From Burkholderiales bacterium (GTDB lineage Bacteria > Pseudomonadota > Gammaproteobacteria > Burkholderiales > Burkholderiaceae_E), in NCBI GenBank assembly GCA_026399835.1, contig JAPLQE010000064.1, positions 1 through 64,000 of the forward strand: DNA of 64,000 nucleotides, given 5' to 3'. A program made the translations under genes and the position numbers. The notes below the pieces were generated by a model. That model worked only from the letters and a program-made list of their open reading frames with translations, was not told the DNA's origin and ran no database searches. Shown here piece after piece: positions 1 through 7,754 of the stretch (positions are counted from its first letter, which is position 1; each line of letters opens with the position of its first letter).

Positions 1-146
1 GCGCGATCGCCGCGATCCGGCGGGGCGCGGTGACCGCGCACCGGCATGCGATGGTCGGCGCGTTCGCCGGCCTGGTGATCGCCGGCCTGTTCACCCTCGT
101 GCCCGGCCGCACGCTCGGCGCGTGGCTGGTCGCGGTCGCCGGATGA
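1..146 (+). CDS. DUF2306-type membrane protein, C-terminal end only
   Basis: Only the last 47 or so codons are inside the window; the gene starts upstream. The visible peptide runs through HRHAMVGAFAGLVIAGLFT and then VPGRTLG, a His/Met-containing membrane segment followed by a PGR motif, which resembles the last helices of DUF2306 (YozB-like) integral membrane proteins. No biochemical function is established for the family. Its TGA overlaps the ATG of the downstream histidine kinase in an ATGA arrangement, so the two are probably co-transcribed. The family call rests on a short stretch and is moderate. Confidence 0.55.
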   Translation, partial: AIAAIRRGAVTAHRHAMVGAFAGLVIAGLFTLVPGRTLGAWLVAVAG

Positions 147-1294
147 GCGCCGCCGGCGGGCCGGACGGCATGCGGGCCATAATCGGGGCCGGAGCCCCCC
201 TCGCGATGACCCGACGCATCGTCCTGATCCTGCTCGCCACGGTCGCGCTGAACACCGCGATCGCGGCGATGCTCTTTGCCAACAAGGCCGAGGGCCACCT
301 CTGGTGGCCGAGCTTCGTCCAGTCCCAGGCGATCGGGCTGACCATCGCGGCGCTGTGCTGGGCGGCCGTGCCGCGCGTGGAACGCAGCGAAGGCGACCTC
401 AAGGTCGCGGTGCCGCTGTTCGGCGCGGCGATCGTCGTCGGCGCGCTGATCGGCATCCAGCTCGCGGAGCTCGCGACCCGTGCGCTCTTCGGCGAGACCA
501 CCCCGGTCATGGCCGGGCACGGCGTGATGTCGGTGCGCACCGTGCTGCTGTCGCTGACGGTCGGCACCCTCGGCACCCTGATCTTCTACGGCCGCGAGCG
601 CCTGCGCCATGCACGCACCCGGGCCGAATCGGAAGGCTGGCGCGCGGTCGCCGCCGAGCGGACCGCGGCGCAGGCCAGCCTGCAGGCGCTGCGCGCGCAG
701 GTCGAGCCGCATTTCCTGTTCAACACGCTGGCCAACGTCTCGGCCCTGATCGACCGGGACCCGGCGGCCGCGCGCGCGCTGATCGACGATCTGGCACGCC
801 ATCTGCGGGCGACGCTGCGCCATGCGCGCGCCGATTCGACGACGCTGGGCGAGGAGCTCGACGTCACCGCGTCGCTGCTGGGCATCATGAAGCGCCGGCT
901 CGGGGACCGCCTGCAGTGGCGCTTCGACGTGCCCGACGCGCTGCGCGCGGCCGAGGTGCCGCCGATGCTCGTCCAGCCGCTGGTCGAGAACGCCGTCAAG
1001 CACGGCATCGAGCCGCAGGCCTCGGGCGGGTCGATCGAGGTCCGGGCGCGCCGCGAGGCCGACGGCACGCTGGTCGTCGAGGTGGCGGACACCGGGGGCG
1101 GGCTGGCCGAGGCCTCGGGACGCGCCGCGGCGCCGGCAGCGGCGCAGGAGGCCTCTGGCACCGGTCTGGCCAACCTCGCCGACCGGCTGCGGGCCATCTA
1201 CGGACCGGGCGCGCGACTGGCGCTGCGCGAGAACGCGCCGCACGGCACGGTGGCGCGGCTGACGCTGCCGGACCGCCCGGCGCCTGCGGCATGA
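143..1294 (+). CDS. LytS/YehU-family sensor histidine kinase
   Basis: Membrane sensor kinase that should phosphorylate the LytTR regulator encoded directly downstream. About four hydrophobic segments fill the first ~150 residues, followed by a His_kinase dimerisation box with the phospho-acceptor His in QVEPHFLFNTLANV. The ATPase domain shows an N box (QPLVENAVKHGIE), a G box (VADTGGGL) and a late GTGLANLADRL loop. I chose the ATG at 143 because it overlaps the preceding stop (ATGA). ATGs at 170 and 206 are alternatives, and the 206 start (MTRRIVLILL) would put the first helix at the N-terminus. The signal sensed cannot be told from sequence. Confidence 0.9.
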   Translation: MSAAGGPDGMRAIIGAGAPLAMTRRIVLILLATVALNTAIAAMLFANKAEGHLWWPSFVQSQAIGLTIAALCWAAVPRVERSEGDLKVAVPLFGAAIVVGALIGIQLAELATRALFGETTPVMAGHGVMSVRTVLLSLTVGTLGTLIFYGRERLRHARTRAESEGWRAVAAERTAAQASLQALRAQVEPHFLFNTLANVSALIDRDPAAARALIDDLARHLRATLRHARADSTTLGEELDVTASLLGIMKRRLGDRLQWRFDVPDALRAAEVPPMLVQPLVENAVKHGIEPQASGGSIEVRARREADGTLVVEVADTGGGLAEASGRAAAPAAAQEASGTGLANLADRLRAIYGPGARLALRENAPHGTVARLTLPDRPAPAA

Positions 1295-2109
1295 GCGCCG
1301 CGCCCCGCGCGGTCGTCGCCGACGACGAGCCGCTGCTGCGCGAAGCGCTGGTCGCCGCGCTCGCGCACGCCTGGCCGACCCTGCAGGTGGTCGCCGCCTG
1401 CGCCGACGGCGACGCCGCGCTCCAGGCCATCGAGCGCGAGCGTCCGGACGTCGCCTTCCTCGACATCCGCATGCCCGGCCGAAACGGCCTGCAGGTCGCG
1501 CAGGCGGCGGCGGCCTCGCCGCAGGCGCCGCTGTGGGTGTTCGTCACCGCCTACGACGCGCATGCGCTCGATGCCTTCGAGCGCGACGCGGTCGACTACC
1601 TGCTCAAGCCCCTGGAGCCGACGCGGCTCGCGCGCACGGTCGAGCGGCTGCGTGCGCGACTCGCCGAGCGCGAGGCCGAGCCGGCCGGAGGCGCCGCCTC
1701 CACCCCCGCGATCGACCCTGAAGTGCTGCGCCGCCTCGTCGAGCTCGCAGCCGGCGCCGGGGCGGCCGGGACGGGTGCCGCAGCACCGCTGCGCTGGCTG
1801 CGCGCCTCGCTGCGCGAGGAGGTACGGCTGATCCCGATCGAGGAGGTCGTCGTCTTCGAGGCCGCCGACAAGTACCTGCGCGTGCTGACCCGCGACGACG
1901 AGGCGCTGATCCGCATGCCGCTCAAGGAGGTGCTCGAGCGGCTGCCGGCCGACGAGTTCTGGCAGATCCACCGCGGCACGGTGGTGCGCACCCGGGAGAT
2001 CGCGCGGACGACGCGCACGCTGTCGGGCAAGCTCGTGGTGCACCTGCGCTCGCGACCCGAGCGCTTCGAGGTCAGCCGCCCCTTCGCCCACCTGTTCAAG
2101 GCCGACTGA
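1291..2109 (+). CDS. LytTR-family response regulator
   Basis: Transcriptional regulator of 272 residues and partner of the upstream kinase (ATGA overlap at 1291-1294). The N-terminal receiver domain has the acidic pair after VVADDE, the phospho-acceptor Asp in VAFLDIRMPG, a Thr in FVTAYD and a Lys in YLLKPLEP. An Ala/Gly/Pro-rich linker leads to a C-terminal LytTR DNA-binding domain (roughly residues 165-272) with the typical FEAADKYLRVLT strand and IHRGTVVR segment. The AlgR/LytR class binds pairs of short direct repeats. No obvious target site was identified here. The 3' end overlaps the convergent glycosyltransferase-like gene by 14 bp. Confidence 0.92.
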   Translation: MSAAPRAVVADDEPLLREALVAALAHAWPTLQVVAACADGDAALQAIERERPDVAFLDIRMPGRNGLQVAQAAAASPQAPLWVFVTAYDAHALDAFERDAVDYLLKPLEPTRLARTVERLRARLAEREAEPAGGAASTPAIDPEVLRRLVELAAGAGAAGTGAAAPLRWLRASLREEVRLIPIEEVVVFEAADKYLRVLTRDDEALIRMPLKEVLERLPADEFWQIHRGTVVRTREIARTTRTLSGKLVVHLRSRPERFEVSRPFAHLFKAD

Positions 2110-3226
2110 GGGCGCCGTCGGGCACGCCCGCGCCCAGGCGCGCCGCGATCGCATCGGCGATCACCGCCGCGCCGTCGCCGTGCGCGGGCGTTCGCGCCGG
2201 GCCGGCCTGCAGCCTCTCGAGCGCGGCCTCGAACCGGCCTGCCCGCACCGCCTCCATGCCGATCGGCGCGAGCCGGGCATGGCGTCCCAGCCAGTCGTTC
2301 AGGTACGGCGCCTCGGGCCAGTCGTCGCGCGGCACGGCCAGCGTGTCGCGCCCGGCGAACCCCGCTTCGGCGAAAGTGCCGTAGCCGGGCTTGGCGACCA
2401 GCAGGTCGCAGGACGCGAGCAGGTCGTGGTAGGGCCAGCCGAGCGCATCGCCGCGCCGCGCCGACGGCCCGTCGGCCGCGTCCGCCGTCAGCACGACCGC
2501 GATCCAGCCCGGCGGCAGCCGCCATGCGGCGGCGTCGAGCGCAAGCGGCATGCCGCCGAACGCGACCTGCATCACGCGGGTCGCGGGTGGCACGCCGAGC
2601 GCCTCGCGCAGGGCATCGCGCCGTTCGGCGCCGCGGCGCGCGATCGGCGGCACCGGCACGCGGTTGGCGAAGCGCTCGAAGGGCATCCCGGGCTCGAGGG
2701 CGAACAGCGCGTCGGCCCGCGAGTAGGCCTCGTGCATCCAGTCGGTGACCGCGGCGACGTCGGCGCGCCCCGGGTGCCGCGCCCGCAGCACGTCGGCCCA
2801 GTTCAGCGAACAGGCGCCGAACGCGGGCAGCCCGAGCGAGGACGCCGCGGCGATCGGCAGCCAGCCGATGTTGGCGAGCACCAGGTCGGCGCGCAGCGCC
2901 CGCAGCGCGTCGCGCTCGCGGTCCAGCCGCGTGTCTCGGGCGGCGAGCATCGCGCGGTACCGGGCCAGGCTCGCCTCGTCGTCGACCCGCAGCGCGTCGT
3001 GCATCACGAAGCCGAAGTCGGTGTCGTCGGCCGAGACGTCCGGCGCCGGCAGGCCGACGGCCTCGAAGCGGGCCCGGACCAGCGGCGCGGGCAGCGCGGT
3101 GCGCACCGTCGTGCGCAGCCCGGGCAGCCGCGCGCGCAGCGCCGACACCATCGGGATCGTCTGCGACAGATGGCCCCAGCCGTGCGAGGCGACGCAGGCG
3201 ACCAGGTGCGGGGCGGGCCTGCTCAC
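2096..3226 (-). CDS. Glycosyltransferase-like protein (GT28/arabinokinase N-domain type)
   Basis: Protein of 376 residues with the fold signature of UDP-glycosyltransferase-like proteins: an N-terminal ASHGWGHLSQ glycine loop, as in L-arabinokinase N-domains and other GT-B proteins, and a C-terminal CDLLVAKPGYGTFAEA motif, the usual nucleotide-sugar binding segment. The start is the GTG at 3226, two bases after the stop of the upstream glycerate kinase. The open frame continues upstream but only as a shadow of that kinase. Co-transcription with tartrate/glycerate genes is clear from spacing. The acceptor and donor are unknown. Confidence 0.75.
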   Translation of the reverse strand: MSRPAPHLVACVASHGWGHLSQTIPMVSALRARLPGLRTTVRTALPAPLVRARFEAVGLPAPDVSADDTDFGFVMHDALRVDDEASLARYRAMLAARDTRLDRERDALRALRADLVLANIGWLPIAAASSLGLPAFGACSLNWADVLRARHPGRADVAAVTDWMHEAYSRADALFALEPGMPFERFANRVPVPPIARRGAERRDALREALGVPPATRVMQVAFGGMPLALDAAAWRLPPGWIAVVLTADAADGPSARRGDALGWPYHDLLASCDLLVAKPGYGTFAEAGFAGRDTLAVPRDDWPEAPYLNDWLGRHARLAPIGMEAVRAGRFEAALERLQAGPARTPAHGDGAAVIADAIAARLGAGVPDGALSRP

Positions 3227-3228
3227 CG

Positions 3229-4398
3229 TCAGGCGACGAGGATCGCGCGAAAGTCGTTGACGTTGGTGCGGGTCGGCCCGGTCACGACCAGATCGTCGAG
3301 CCGGGAGAAGAAGCCCCAGCCGTCGTTGTCGTCGAGGCAGCGGCGGGCATCGAGCCCGAGCGCGGCCGCCCGCGCGGCGCTGTCGGCGAGCCGCAGCGCG
3401 CCGGCGTTCGACTCGACGCCGTCGATGCCATCGGTGTCGGCGGCGATCGCCGACACGCCCGGCAGGTCCCCGAGCTCGTGGTGCAGCGCCAGCAGGAACT
3501 CCGAGCACCGTCCGCCCCGCCCCTGCCCGCGCAGCGTGACCGTGCACTCGCCGCCCGAGATCAGGGCGACCGGCGCGGCGAACGGCCCGCCGTGCAGGCG
3601 GATCTCGCGCACCAGCGCGGCCATCACCTGCGCCACGTCACGGGCCTCGCCGGTCACGGTGTCGCCGAGGATGACCGCGCGGATGCCGGCCTGCTCGAAG
3701 ACGCGTGCGCCGGCCTCCAGGCTGCCGTGCGCGGTGGCGATGATGCGGTTGTCGACCCGCCCGAACAGCGGGTCGCCCGGCTTCGGCGTGTCGTCGATCT
3801 CGCCGCGCGCACCGCGCGCCAGGTGCGCGGCCACGCTGGCCGGCGGGCTCACGCCCCAGCGCGCCAGCACGCCGATCGCATCGGCATGGGTGCTCGGGTC
3901 GGGGGCGCAGGGGCCGGAGGCGATCGCGGAGACGTCGTCGCCGGCCACGTCGGACACCAGCAGTGCACGAACGCGCGCGCGCGTCGCCATCGGCACGCCC
4001 TCGACCGGCAGCGACAGCAGGCTCGAGCCGCCCCCGGAGACGAGGGCGAGCAGCAGGTCGTCCGGCCCGAGGGCGGCGGCCCGCTCGAGGATCTCGGCGG
4101 CGGCGCCTTCGCCCGCCTCGTCCGGCACCGGGTGGCCGGCCTCGATCACCCGCAGCCGATCGGTCGGCATGCCGTGGGCGTAGCGGGTGACGACCAGGCC
4201 GTCGAGCGGCGCGTCGGCCGGCCAGGCGAGCTCGACGGCGCGGGCCATCGAGGCGGCCGCCTTGCCGGCGCCGACGACCAGCGTGCGGCCGCGGACCGGG
4301 TCGGGCGGTACGGGCAGGTGGGCTGCGACGACGCGCAGGGGATCGGCCGCCGCGACGGCGGCCTCGAAGCTCTCGACGAGCAGGCGTCTGGGATCCAT
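3229..4398 (-). CDS. ttuD: Glycerate 2-kinase / hydroxypyruvate reductase family (TtuD, MOFRL), with apparent internal deletion
   Basis: Family enzyme of tartrate and glyoxylate degradation that phosphorylates D-glycerate. The N-terminal DUF4147 part is clear (VVGAGKAAASMARAVE, LALVSGGGSSLL), followed by SDVAGDD, ASGP and a C-terminal MOFRL domain (ISGGECTVTLRGQGRGGR, DTDGIDG). At 389 residues it is shorter than the usual 420-450. The missing part appears to be a block at about residues 135-141 (near 3975-3996). Family members there carry an RxLLxSGAxIxExNxVRKHLSxxKGGxLA stretch from memory, which is absent. The frame is intact, but activity is doubtful. It lies 52 bp downstream of the Bug-protein gene. 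Confidence 0.8.
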   Translation of the reverse strand: MDPRRLLVESFEAAVAAADPLRVVAAHLPVPPDPVRGRTLVVGAGKAAASMARAVELAWPADAPLDGLVVTRYAHGMPTDRLRVIEAGHPVPDEAGEGAAAEILERAAALGPDDLLLALVSGGGSSLLSLPVEGVPMATRARVRALLVSDVAGDDVSAIASGPCAPDPSTHADAIGVLARWGVSPPASVAAHLARGARGEIDDTPKPGDPLFGRVDNRIIATAHGSLEAGARVFEQAGIRAVILGDTVTGEARDVAQVMAALVREIRLHGGPFAAPVALISGGECTVTLRGQGRGGRCSEFLLALHHELGDLPGVSAIAADTDGIDGVESNAGALRLADSAARAAALGLDARRCLDDNDGWGFFSRLDDLVVTGPTRTNVNDFRAILVA

Positions 4399-4450
4399 GG
4401 ACGCGGACTCTAGCGCAGAACGTGCGCCATGCCCGCGTCCAGGAGTGCGG

Positions 4451-5419
4451 TCAGTCCGCGTACACCCCGGCCTTCTTGATGATCGGGGACCACTTGTCGA
4501 TCTCGGCCTTCAGGTGCTTGGCGAGCGCGTCGGGGGTCTGCTTGTCGGCGGTGACGGTGGTCGCGCCGAGGTCCGAGAAGCGCTTGTTCAGCGCCGGGTC
4601 CTTGAGCGCCGTCTGCAGCGCCACCACCAGCTTGTCCATCACCGGCTTGGGCGTGCCCTTCGGCGCGTACATGCCGTGCCAGATCGACAGCTCGAAGCCC
4701 GGCAGGCCGGCCTCGGCCGAGGTCGGCAGGTCCTTGAGCGACTCGAGCCGCTTGGGCGCGGTCAGCGCGAGCGCCTTGACCTTGCCGCCCTTGATCTGCT
4801 CGGTGGTGTTGGTCGTCTGGTCGCAGAGGATGTCGACCTGGCCGCCGATCAGGTCGGTGATCGCGGGCGCCGTGCCCTTGTACGGGACGGTCGTCAGGTC
4901 GGTCTCGATGGCCTGCTGGAACAGCAGCCCGCACAGGTGCGAGGCCGCGCCGATGCCGGCGTTGGCCAGCGTCATCTTGTCCTTGTTCGTCTTCGTGTAG
5001 GCGATCAGTTCCTTCACGCTGTTGACCGGCAGCGTGTTGCGCACCAGCAGCGTCATCGGCACGTCGTTGATCAGGCCCACGTACTCCAGGTCCTTGAGCG
5101 GATCGAAGGGCAGCTTGCGGTACAGCGACGGGGCGGTCGCCATCCCGATGTGGTGGATCAGGATGCGGTAGCCGTCGGCGGGCGCGCGGGCCACGTCGGC
5201 GACGCCGATCGTGCCGCCGGCGCCCGGCTTGTTCTCGACGATCACGTTGGTGCCGAGCGACTTCTCCATCGCCTGGCCGATCGAGCGGGCGACGGTGTCG
5301 GTCGGGCCGCCGGCCGCGAACGGCACGACGATGGTGACCGGCTTGGTGGGGTACTGGGCGTGGGCCGCGGTGGCGGCCAGGGCGAGCGCGATGCCGCCGA
5401 TGAGCTTGGAAGGGTTCAT
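4451..5419 (-). CDS. Tripartite tricarboxylate transporter substrate-binding protein (Bug/TctC family)
   Basis: Periplasmic solute-binding protein of 322 residues. It has a signal peptide (about residues 1-25, cleavage after AHA), then YPTKPVTIVVPFAAGGPTD and ENKPGAGG, hallmarks of Bug proteins, and later YKGTAPAITDLIGGQVD and SAEAGLPGF. These proteins bind carboxylates and deliver them to TctAB-type membrane proteins. No tctA or tctB gene is visible nearby, as is common for orphan Bug genes in Burkholderiales. Flanking ttuC- and ttuD-type genes suggest a tartrate or hydroxy-dicarboxylate ligand; this is inference. The ATG at 5419 gives the expected signal peptide. Confidence 0.92.
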   Translation of the reverse strand: MNPSKLIGGIALALAATAAHAQYPTKPVTIVVPFAAGGPTDTVARSIGQAMEKSLGTNVIVENKPGAGGTIGVADVARAPADGYRILIHHIGMATAPSLYRKLPFDPLKDLEYVGLINDVPMTLLVRNTLPVNSVKELIAYTKTNKDKMTLANAGIGAASHLCGLLFQQAIETDLTTVPYKGTAPAITDLIGGQVDILCDQTTNTTEQIKGGKVKALALTAPKRLESLKDLPTSAEAGLPGFELSIWHGMYAPKGTPKPVMDKLVVALQTALKDPALNKRFSDLGATTVTADKQTPDALAKHLKAEIDKWSPIIKKAGVYAD

Positions 5420-5637
5420 GTCGTCTCCACTCCGATGGGGTCGGTGCCGGGGTGGGGTCCGGTCGGCCGACGAGGTCTTGGGTGCGGGCGCGACTCTATC
5501 GCAGTCCGGGTCGCGGACAAGCAGTTGGGGAACGTCCGGTGGGGAGATGGCCACCGGCCCCGGACGAGCGGCCGGCTGCACGCGACCGTGGCCGGGCGCG
5601 CCCGAGCCGCATCGCCCGACCCGGCCCCGGCCCCGCC

Positions 5638-6705
5638 TCAGCCCCCCAGCGCGTCGGCGATCGCCCGGCCGACGTCGGTGGTGGTCGCGGTGCCGCCCAT
5701 GTCGGGCGTGCGCGGGCCGTGGGCGGTGACGGTCTCGATCGCCCGCACGATCGCGTCGTGGGCCTCGGGATGGCCGAGGTGGTCGAGCATCATCGCGCCC
5801 GACCAGATCTGGCCGATCGGGTTCGCGATGCCCTGGCCGTAGATGTCAGGGGCCGAACCGTGGACCGGCTCGAACAGCGACGGGAACGTGCGCTCGGGAT
5901 TGATGTTGGCGCTCGGCGCGATCGCGATGGTGCCGGTGCAGGCAGGGCCGAGGTCGGACAGGATGTCGCCGAACAGGTTGCTGGCGACCACCACGTCGAA
6001 CCAGTGCGGGTTGCGCACGAAGTGCGCGGTCAGGATGTCGATGTGGAACTTCTTGACGGCGACGTCGGCGTACAGCTTCGAGACCGCCTCGACGCGCTCG
6101 TCCCAGTAGGGCATCGAGATGAAGATGCCGTTCGACTTGGTCGCCGAGGTCAGCTGCTTCTTGCGCTTGCGGGCGAGCTCGAACGCGTACTTGATGATCC
6201 GGTCGGTGCCGTGCCGGGTGAAGATCGATTCCTGGATCACCACCTCGCGGTCGGTCCCCGGGAACGCGCGTCCGCCGAGCGAGCTGTACTCGCCCTCGGT
6301 GTTCTCGCGGACCACGTAGAAGTCGATGTCGCCCGGCTTGCGGTTCGCGAGCGGGCACGGGATGCCCGGCATCAGCCGCACCGGCCGCAGGTTCACGTAC
6401 TGGTCGAACTCGCGGCGGAACAGCAGCAGCGAGCCCCAGAGCGAGATGTGGTCGGGCACCGTGTCGGGCCAGCCGACCGCGCCGTAGAAGATCGCGTCGT
6501 GGCCGCCGATCCGGTCCTTCCAGTCGTCCGGCATCATCTTGCCGTGCCGGGCGTAGTAGTCGCAGCTGGCGAAGTCGAAGTGGTCGAGCTGCAACGGGAT
6601 GCCGAACTTGCGGGCGGCCGCATCGAGCACGCGAAGCCCTTCGGGCATCACTTCCTTGCCGATGCCGTCGCCGGGGATGACGGCGATTCGATGGGGGATG
6701 GTCAT
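5638..6705 (-). CDS. ttuC: Tartrate dehydrogenase / decarboxylating D-malate dehydrogenase family
   Basis: NAD-dependent beta-decarboxylating dehydrogenase of the isocitrate/isopropylmalate family, 355 residues, full length. Visible are IAVIPGDGIGKEV at the N-terminus, the substrate Arg region VNLRPVRLMPG, VVRENTEGEYSSLGG, the catalytic Lys area SATKSNGI, the metal-binding SNLFGDILSDLG with paired Asp residues, and EPVHGSAPDIYG. Specificity for tartrate over D-malate or isopropylmalate is inferred from overall resemblance to TtuC/TdH and from the neighbouring Bug protein and glycerate kinase genes. A 218-bp gap separates it from the Bug gene, so that gene may have its own promoter. Confidence 0.88.
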   Translation of the reverse strand: MTIPHRIAVIPGDGIGKEVMPEGLRVLDAAARKFGIPLQLDHFDFASCDYYARHGKMMPDDWKDRIGGHDAIFYGAVGWPDTVPDHISLWGSLLLFRREFDQYVNLRPVRLMPGIPCPLANRKPGDIDFYVVRENTEGEYSSLGGRAFPGTDREVVIQESIFTRHGTDRIIKYAFELARKRKKQLTSATKSNGIFISMPYWDERVEAVSKLYADVAVKKFHIDILTAHFVRNPHWFDVVVASNLFGDILSDLGPACTGTIAIAPSANINPERTFPSLFEPVHGSAPDIYGQGIANPIGQIWSGAMMLDHLGHPEAHDAIVRAIETVTAHGPRTPDMGGTATTTDVGRAIADALGG

Positions 6706-6773
6706 GGGGGCGTCCTGTCGGGGCGTGCGGAACGGGGGCTGCGGGGCGGGCGGCGCGTGCGGCGCCGTCGGGG

Positions 6774-7661
6774 TCAGTCGAACCAGGCCTCGAACCCGGT
6801 CTCCGGGCGGAAACGGTTCTTCTCGAAGAGCAGGCGCGTGGGGCCGGGCATCGCGCGCTCGGTCACCGGATGCGCCGGATCGCCCGGATAGCAGATGATC
6901 CGGCCGGTCGCCGTCTCGATCGGCTCCGGGCGGATCACCGGCGGACGCCGCCCGGAGGCGTCGTGCATCGCGGCATCCACGTCGGCGAAGCGCGACAGGT
7001 GCGCGAGCGTCATGATCTGCGGCGCGGCCATGTCGATCTCGCCGGACCAGTAGCGCTCGAGCGCGTCCCGGGCCCCCATCCAGCGCGCGGCGACCGCCTC
7101 GCGCGGGTCGGGCTCGGGCACCTGCCCCTCGGGCAGCCGCGCGATGAAGAACCGGGTGTCGAAGCGCTTGCGCATCATCGTCGGCACCTTCGGCGTGACC
7201 CAGCGCGACCAGGGACGCATCAGCGAGGCGTCGAGGCGCAGGTCGAGCGCATCCATCAGCTCGCCCCAGCCGTGGCCCTCGCGGTGCAGCGCGCGGGCCC
7301 GCGCCACCATCGCGGCATCGGCGCCGCGCGCCATCAGCACGCCGGTCTCCTCGAAGGCCTCGCGCAGGGCCGCGACGTGCAGGGCCGCGGCCTGGCGCAC
7401 GTCGAGCTCGGGCTCGCCGAGCATCGCGTGCAGCGCGGCCGGATCGGCGTCGAGGCGCGCGATCACGTCGTCGTCCGAGTCCTCGCGATCGAGCTTGCCG
7501 CCCGGGAACACATGCGCGCCGGCCAGCACCGTGTCATCGACGGAGCGCTCGAGCAGCAGGACCTCGATGCGGTCTCGGGCGTCCCGCAGCAGCACCAGGC
7601 TGGCCGCGGGGCGGGGTGGGGCGGCGTCTCCGGGGCCCGTCGTGCGGGGATCTTCGCTCAT
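6774..7661 (-). CDS. Nudix hydrolase with a split Nudix box (NUDT19/RP2p type)
   Basis: Protein of 295 residues. The Nudix box is interrupted: the first half (GGKLDRE) and the catalytic helix (REAFEETGVL) are separated by about 38 residues instead of 7. Such an insertion is known in the NUDT19 branch, some members of which hydrolyse CoA and acyl-CoA. The N-terminus carries ASLVLLRDARDRIEVLLLERS, the usual first strands of the fold. The many acyl-CoA enzymes in the window make a CoA-related substrate plausible but unproven. The stop lies 68 bp from the tartrate dehydrogenase start. Confidence 0.85.
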   Translation of the reverse strand: MSEDPRTTGPGDAAPPRPAASLVLLRDARDRIEVLLLERSVDDTVLAGAHVFPGGKLDREDSDDDVIARLDADPAALHAMLGEPELDVRQAAALHVAALREAFEETGVLMARGADAAMVARARALHREGHGWGELMDALDLRLDASLMRPWSRWVTPKVPTMMRKRFDTRFFIARLPEGQVPEPDPREAVAARWMGARDALERYWSGEIDMAAPQIMTLAHLSRFADVDAAMHDASGRRPPVIRPEPIETATGRIICYPGDPAHPVTERAMPGPTRLLFEKNRFRPETGFEAWFD

Positions 7662-7754
7662 GCGGACGATGTTACCAGCGTGCCGCTGCGCCCCCGGTCA
7701 CCGCAGGCGCGCCCTCGGAACGCACGGCGCACCCGGGGCGCGCCGCGCGTCCGG

